Source: Capitulum mitella (Eukaryota; Arthropoda; Thecostraca; Pollicipedomorpha; Pollicipedidae). Taken from it: a stretch of 64,000 nucleotides of DNA. The DNA lies in contig CP099847.1 of assembly GCA_030062745.1 (NCBI GenBank), forward strand, positions 25,468,923 to 25,532,922, in the 5' to 3' direction. The position numbers and the translations under genes are program-made. This document shows positions 58,172 through 64,000 of the stretch, in pieces; the first letter of the stretch is position 1; each line of letters begins with the position of its first letter. Below the pieces are notes generated by a model that had not been told where the DNA came from, searched no databases, and was given only the letters and a program-made list of their open reading frames with translations.

Positions 58172-59551
58172 ATGGGTGAGTACTACAAATCAAAAATGAG
58201 ATAAACTTTGCATGAGTATATTGCCAATTATTTTAAAGGCATTTCATTAAAAGGATCATAACTGTTGCCTGCCTCAATGGACATTGTAACAACATCAGTG
58301 GACTGTCGCATAGAGGCCGTATCTGCTGGAGCGTTGAACCTTTGTGCGCAGCTGGTGCATCTTAGTCTGTTCGGCTTCTCTGTTTTCATCAGTCTTTTCT
58401 TACGGCTCATTTGATGCGTTGCTTGAGCAATCGCTCCGACTTGGCTCCCCACCCATTCCCATAGACTGCTTGCTTCATGATACCCCACAGGTCTTTATTG
58501 GGTCTGATCTGAGGTGCGTTGGGTGTTTTCATCTCGCGTAGGCATTGTGCGGTTTGTACAGCAACTGCATGGTGCTTCGGGCGTAGTGGGCGAATGCCAG
58601 ATCTACCAGAACAAAACTTTGCCATGTTCAGCAACTGCATGGTGCGTCGCGAATAATGAGCGGATACCAGATCTGACCAAAACAGAAATTAGCCATGTCT
58701 ACCGTCCTGTTTATATGCGGTTGTGAATGGGACACTGGATAGGTTTCGTTGTCCATCGCTGCCGTACTGCAGACGACTATTGGCGCCGAGAGGCCATCCT
58801 GGCTCACAACCAGCCACAACATTACTTTCCGAGGAAACGTCGACTCTGAACGAAGCTCAGCGTTGTTTGACGTTTTGACAATGTCTGAACTATAGCAACC
58901 AACAATCCCAGGCACTGACGAATGGTCGAAAGTAAAAGAGTATTCGTCATCTGTTATGATTCTGGGCTTCGTTTTGCAGCTCCCGAAACGTCCAGATGAA
59001 CTTGTTCACGCGGGATTTGGCACGCTCGTCTTCCTCTGGAGGTGTTTTTGAGTTTTTTTACATGATTCCAAATTTTACACCACACTCGTTGATGATTTTA
59101 ACTGGATATCGCTGACTGATTTTATATTTTTGGCCGCCTTCCGAATGCTGTCCTTGACTTGCCTACCATGTACCGCACGAACGTGCGTCGTTTAGCAGGA
59201 CGCATCTTCACGGGAATTCGGCCGCTGCCAACTTTTCGTTTTGTGCCGCCTCGGGTTTCCATATGGTTTGGTATACAACAGATGGTACTCCGGCTGATTT
59301 CTCGGAAAAATGGAGAACATTGTATGCCTTATCTTCCCGGATTGGTGGCAGAAAGACTGTAATGGTCTCTGGGGCGTGTCTGCTTGTTTGGGCCCCTCCA
59401 TGACTAGTGGATAAAAACCAAATGTGCTTAATTATATAACTACACCTGCCGTTTTCCATGACGCTTCCGCTGATACCAAAATAAGGACTCCATGCATTGA
59501 TTCAACATAGCAGCATACATATCAAGTATGTCTTTTTTGATGTTCACCTGT
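58172..59551 (-). mobile_element. Decayed Tc1/mariner-superfamily transposon, spacer 7
   Basis: Same site, TA flanks and terminal repeats as the elements in spacers 3 and 4. Minus-strand blocks for the central catalytic region and the C-terminal PQIRPNKDLWGIMKQAVYGN motif are readable in separate frames. It is inactive by multiple stops. Confidence 0.72.
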
Positions 59552-59691
59552 TACGTCATTCCTCCAATTTTTCTTTTTTTATTATAAATTTCATCCGGTC
59601 GTGTTGATGAGGTTAGGGTTGGGATTATGGGGACCATGTTAAGCTGAGTTTATTTCTAGACTCTGACCACATGACGTCTCGGGCACCGAAC

Positions 59692-59702
59692 CAGATGGCA
59701 CT
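59692..59702 (+). promoter_or_regulatory. CTCF-core-like site, degenerate, spacer 7
   Basis: CAGATGGCACT, one base off the common core. Confidence 0.2.
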
Positions 59703-60587
59703 GGAGGGCCGTTGTCGTGCCGTGCAACTCCACGAGACCATCCCGTGTCCGGCTGACCATTTCGGTCTCGCGCATAGAAGTGCAAGTTTTAGGATACCAG
59801 GTGTATATCTGTATGGAGAAGGAGGAGAAAAGGGCACGAATGATTAGATCGTTTGCAAAACTTATGAACAGGTATGAGACACAGAACTGAGGAAATGTGT
59901 TCGCTAGCTCTGCTAATTTGAAAACTTGCTGGTGTTTAGCCCCAGGGATGGATGAAGGGTTTTGAAATGAAAAGCAAACTCAGTGATCAGGATCTCGTTT
60001 AATTGCCTTGGTAAGACAGCAATAGTTCGTAAAGGTGAAACCCTTCAAGAAGCAGTCACTTCATACTAAAAGGATGTTGCCTTACATTAATTTTGCATCC
60101 GATCCGACTCATAATTTTGATGTTTGCACAAAGAAATGTTGGGTGATTTGCCGACATCTTGACTAACCTTCTTTCAAACACTTTTTTCTTCGGAGCTCGC
60201 GAAGTCTTTTCAACAGGATTACTCGCACCTTGCGTTTTTTTTTTTGCATAACTTATTTGGTTATTAGCGTACGTCGATACTAAAATGTTTCCATTGTGCC
60301 AGAAAGTCGTTCTGGAAACCACGTCAAGCATTTTAATTAAACGGTTTTGTTTTTTTCTGTGTGGATTTGTCGTTTAAAAAGACGAAAGGGTAATTGCTCA
60401 AGTTGTATTTTGTTGAACGGAGGAACAGCACACGATAAATACACTGCTGACAATGTCAGTCTTGATTCACACGTAATAAATACACGTGGCATGGCCTCAT
60501 ACACAGTCCTGGTCTGTAAGGGCGTTTTTCCGTTGATCAGGTGGCAGCGCAGCCTGCTCTCGTTCAGTCCCCAGGTGAGAAGGTTTA

Positions 60588-61529
60588 CTACTGGACGGGC
60601 CGGTAGGCGTAGACGGGCTCGTAGTCGACGGTGGCCTCCTGGGCGCGCGCTGGCGCCGCGTACGCCGACTGCGTCTCGACCCGCACCTCCTGCTCGGGCG
60701 CCGCCTCGGTGGCCGGCACGTCCGGCGTCGGGTACTCGGTGGGCACGGGCGTCGGCAGCGCGTCGCTCTCGGCGCGGAAACCCAGCGCGTCGGCCACGTA
60801 GCGCACGCTGACGGGCACGCCCTCGGGCGAGACGTAGCTGAAGGAGCCGACCACGGCGCCACCGGCGCTCTCCTCCTGGCGCTCGATGTCGTCCTCGGAG
60901 AGGAAGCGGAAGGCGAAGCCGCCCTGGTCGTCGCTCTGGCTGGTGTGCTCCAGGATGCGCACGAGCGGCAGCGGCGCGGCGACGCGCACCTCGGCCGGCG
61001 CGCCGTAGCCGTACGTGGCGCGGGGCGCCGAGTCGGCCGCCACGGCCGCCGCCAGCGTGAGCAGGACAAACTGGGGCAGAACAGATGGCGTACATTAGGG
61101 GAACACCGGGACTTTGGTCCTTCCCCGTTTTTTTTTAATAATTGTAGTAATGGTATAGTACATATCGTTGGTTTTATGTTATTAGTATTACACTATAATA
61201 CTATTACCACAGTCACAGTAAACAGTTGTAATAATAAAGCAAAAATATCCTGTTAAATTTGGCTAGTCAGAGCCTTGTTTTAAATCGCAAAATGACGTGT
61301 CTTAATTCTTTTTTAGGCAGTAGTAAGTCATTAACTAATGGCTTTGCAGTCTACCGTCGGAAACGTTCGCCTTTCTCTTAAATTGTTTATTAGAGATATT
61401 GCGTCACATGCATGAGTCTGACTTTACCATTGAAGCTAAAGAAATGAACTAGTTTGTAGTGGCGCATGTGCCTGAGCAGAGGACTGCTGGCCTGAATGGC
61501 TGAATGATGGAGAGACTTACCATCTTCAT
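60588..61529 (-). CDS. RR-1-like cuticular protein, copy 8
   Basis: Exon 1 61529-61521, intron 450 bp, exon 2 61070-60588; 163 residues, differing from copy 2 only by Leu39. Signal peptide, RR core and normal Val-Gln end are intact. The intron class is shared with the exon-proximal half of the copy 7 intron (TATAGTACATATCGTTGG block). It is the outermost gene on the 5' side of the array, and its promoter and upstream DNA are the most diverged. Confidence 0.93.
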
Positions 61530-61671
61530 GGTATTGGTGCGGTGCGTTTGAGGGGCGGTGCTCGCTGTGCGGCTGTGCAGCTGATGTGATGCCCCCTCCG
61601 TGCCGGCGTCGCGTTATATAGGGGATATCGGGCGCCGGTGACCCTGGACAGGTTACAGCTTTTGAGGTCAC
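61530..61671 (-). promoter_or_regulatory. Promoter of cuticle copy 8 (variant B, diverged)
   Basis: TATATAAC at 61620-61613. The inverted pair is weakened on one side (GAGGTCAC) with an AGGTTACAGC spacer. Confidence 0.7.
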
Positions 61672-62620
61672 TCTGCCGTCGCCAGCCGGTGCCGACACTT
61701 GATTGTCAGCCTGCGGGCACAAGCCTGTCAGAGCCGGGCCCTGTCCACCTTCGACACGGCAAAGCCCGCCGCATCTTTGGCCGGGTACTGCACGTGGGTA
61801 CTGCTGAGCTCAGGAGGACTCCTAAGGTGTTGGGCAGGCACCCTGGGCCAGTCATTAGCACGAGCACTGGGGTGTAGCTGCCGTGAAGATCACGGCAGTG
61901 ACGGCTACTGTCGAACCCAGAACAGGGACAGCGCCCTGTGACTAAACCGGTCACGATTTTGTGTCCCGAATACATTTTGGGAGCTGTGGCCTTTGCCAAG
62001 GTTACGGCGACGGAAGTGGCGGAAGGTCGTTCTTGTCCATTATCGTTTTCAGAAAACTGAAATAATGTTTCAGGATTGAAGGGAGCTTTATCGGCGTTCG
62101 TTTTCCAGCCCTATTTGCGACTCCCTGTACCGCTGCACGAGTGGCGTTTGACGGCTTTCAGTCAACGACTTGCTTGGTGGAATCTCCGGTTTTCTCTCCT
62201 CTCCAGCACAACTTTGGAACCAAACAGCGCATCGTTGAAGTTTTCGGTTTCGCATCATGTCATGAAAGGTGAAGGTAGAGCATCCATCATCCCGTGGAAG
62301 ATGATCATAGAATTCATAAAGTTTTGATTTGCCAGGTGTGGTACAAATTTATGTGGCAAAAGGAGAGACATTTCATGAGTCTTTGGTGCCTACGCGAGTG
62401 TTTAGAATCACTTTTTGGAGGTTCATGATGTTGATGGGGTTTTGTGTGCCCTGTTAAACATGTTTAATGCCAGCATGTAATTGACGCCTTAGTACTGCTT
62501 ACAGACGGCTTGCTTCGTAGAAGGGAAGAGGAGAATGGAGGGGCTGTAAGCACTGTGACTGGTTGGGGCTGGAGGTGACTGTAAATTTGCTTGACCATCC
62601 AAATGGATGGCATGTTTTAA

Positions 62621-64000
62621 GCTCTTTTTTCACGTTAGACAAAAAAATCATGTGTGTCGTAGTGTTTCGAGCTGTGAAGGCTTGCATGGCACGTAATTTG
62701 TGAGCTGGATACAAACGATAAAAGAAATATTGTGCAACGTTCCTTAATCGTGTTGGGGGCGATGGGGCGATGATTAATAAGTCCTCTTAAAGTTTTTCCT
62801 CTGCCTTTTATCAACGGTTTGAGATAGGGTCATGAAACTTGATGGTTTTTCCTAGCATTTGCTTCCGCATGGACTTTGAAAAATTCGACTTTGTAACTTT
62901 ATTAGGGGTGTGTCCAAGACGAGCTGTTTGGGAGGCATATTCAGCCGTTTTTCTTCATTTTTCCAGACAGCACTCCACGTGGTGTAATCGATGCTATGAA
63001 AATGAGGGGAATTCAAGACATTTGCTTATTTATTTATTTACTGATTTGCTTATTTGTTTACTGTTTATAATGAAAAAGGGCCTGTTGGTAATGGTTAGTC
63101 CTGTGCTCACTATAACACGTTCGCGGACTAGCGAGATGCATTGGAAGGATGCGTTTACCAACCGTAATGCACACCCGCAAAGTTAACCATGTAGCACAAT
63201 TCTTAAAGCTGATTCGACATTGACAACAAGTGTTGCGTGAGTTGGGTGTCGTACGTGGCCGTCGGGTTGCACCTTACATCAAAGGGTAGTTCACTATATC
63301 CGGTGGCCGCACGGTATATGAACCGCCGTCTACCTACCTCAGGGTGGAATCGAGGCAAAGACAGATTATCTTGCCTCGTTTCCCACCCTCGGATACTATG
63401 ATGTCCCACGAATTGTGTACACAGGCCAGTCGGTTCCTCATACGCCATTTTGGGCGTCATTGGACATATGACATGGAACTTGGCAAGGTTAAGCGTCCTA
63501 ATAATCATTCGAACTGGTGCAAAACATCACCTCTTTTGCGGCGTCCCGATATAATCCGTCCACAAAAATTGAGCAATTTCTGCACACACCGCATGTGATG
63601 GACAGAGGAGCTGCCGCACACTGATATGCAGTGTTTGTCAACAGATACCACCAAATCACTAACAACAATCCGAATCATATTTAATAAATTAACACAAATA
63701 ACAAAATTAAATACGCAAATAAAAAACAATAGGAACAGTGTCGAATATGGCTCACCTCAATGAGCACTCCAGTACACTTTGTTATCATCTCCTTTACATG
63801 CCGTTGGAAGACCATATATCACGACGTCAAGGTTTTTTTACGCGATCTCATTCTTCAGTGACCGCGCTGCGTGTTACATTCATTGTGATGCGGGCGAGAT
63901 CTCGAAGCATTTGTCTAGTGCCTTAGATTGGATTTGGCCTAGTTCAGTTTCGTGTCGTTCTGATTGAGCCACTGATACACGGTGTCAAGCTGCTCCTCCG
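62621..64000. other. DNA beyond the cuticle array, no confident gene
   Basis: Array homology ends near 62620. The remainder is AT-rich with short open frames. A 101-codon minus frame at 63508-63203 has no recognised domain. At the very edge the minus strand reads 19 codons (EEQLDTVYQWLNQNDTKLN) followed by TAG near 63943, which could be the 3' end of a coding exon entering from the right, but this is too short to judge. Confidence 0.35.

Larger units (their letters stand above)
29160..62620 (-). repeat. Tandem array of eight cuticular protein gene units
   Basis: Homology to the units begins in a partial spacer at about 29160 and fades near 62620. Stop-to-stop spacing is 3126, 3117, 4529, 4579, 4051, 5917 and 4955 bp. 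Units after genes 1 and 2 are nearly identical. Units after 3, 4 and 7 share a mariner insertion, the unit after 5 has a deleted copy of it, and the unit after 6 has a different 2.9-kb insertion. Intron lengths pair up: 397/395, 399/399, 315/316 and 770/450. Confidence 0.9.

Noticed and set aside
30314-61095. Long Arg/Ser/Pro-rich and Gly/Arg-rich frames on both strands across each cuticle exon 2
   Set aside because: They are shadows of a very GC-rich exon. Only the frame with signal peptide and RR motif has a matching exon 1, phase and family similarity.
1-64000. tRNA, rRNA or other structured RNA genes
   Set aside because: None recognised by eye on either strand; a covariance-model search was not possible.

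Overview
The window looks like an arthropod nuclear genome, most likely a crustacean. It holds a tandem array of RR-type (Chitin_bind_4) cuticular protein genes, plus animal housekeeping genes with GT-AG introns, GC-rich exons and AT-rich introns. A barnacle-like crustacean is a guess, not shown by the sequence.

Left part (1-27 kb): (i) a complete 12-exon PRPF39 (U1 snRNP splicing factor) gene on the minus strand, 1320-7584; (ii) a six-exon endonuclease G gene on the minus strand, 11093-17690, with a one-base frameshift in exon 4; (iii) an intronless, frameshifted PACS retrocopy on the plus strand inside EndoG intron 1, 14854-15829; (iv) the 5' eight exons of a KCTD3/SHKBP1-type BTB-WD40 gene on the plus strand, 21485-27050, with its C-terminal half absent. 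EndoG and the BTB gene lie head to head around a CpG-rich island at about 19.1-19.8 kb, flanked by strongly CpG-depleted DNA. All exon joins were checked for phase continuity.

Right part (29.2-62.6 kb): a tandem array of eight two-exon cuticular protein genes, all on the minus strand. Their exon 2 sequences are nearly identical, while introns and spacers differ. The genes form four pairs: introns are shared within pairs (1-2, 3-4, 5-6, 7-8), while two promoter variants alternate A,B,A,B,A,B,A,B. Copy 6 is frameshifted, copy 7 has a changed C-terminus and a leftover decoy exon in its intron, and the other six are intact. The spacers carry a decayed Tc1/mariner element in four units, a hAT-type MITE with a perfect 8-bp duplication, and a 2-kb inverted-repeat insertion.

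The most unusual observation is that at least seven splice junctions in the three left-hand genes are each the seed of a tandem repeat whose unit contains the exon-intron boundary itself (donor or acceptor), with 2 to 20 copies per junction. This looks like a locus-wide or genome-wide process that copies splice sites.
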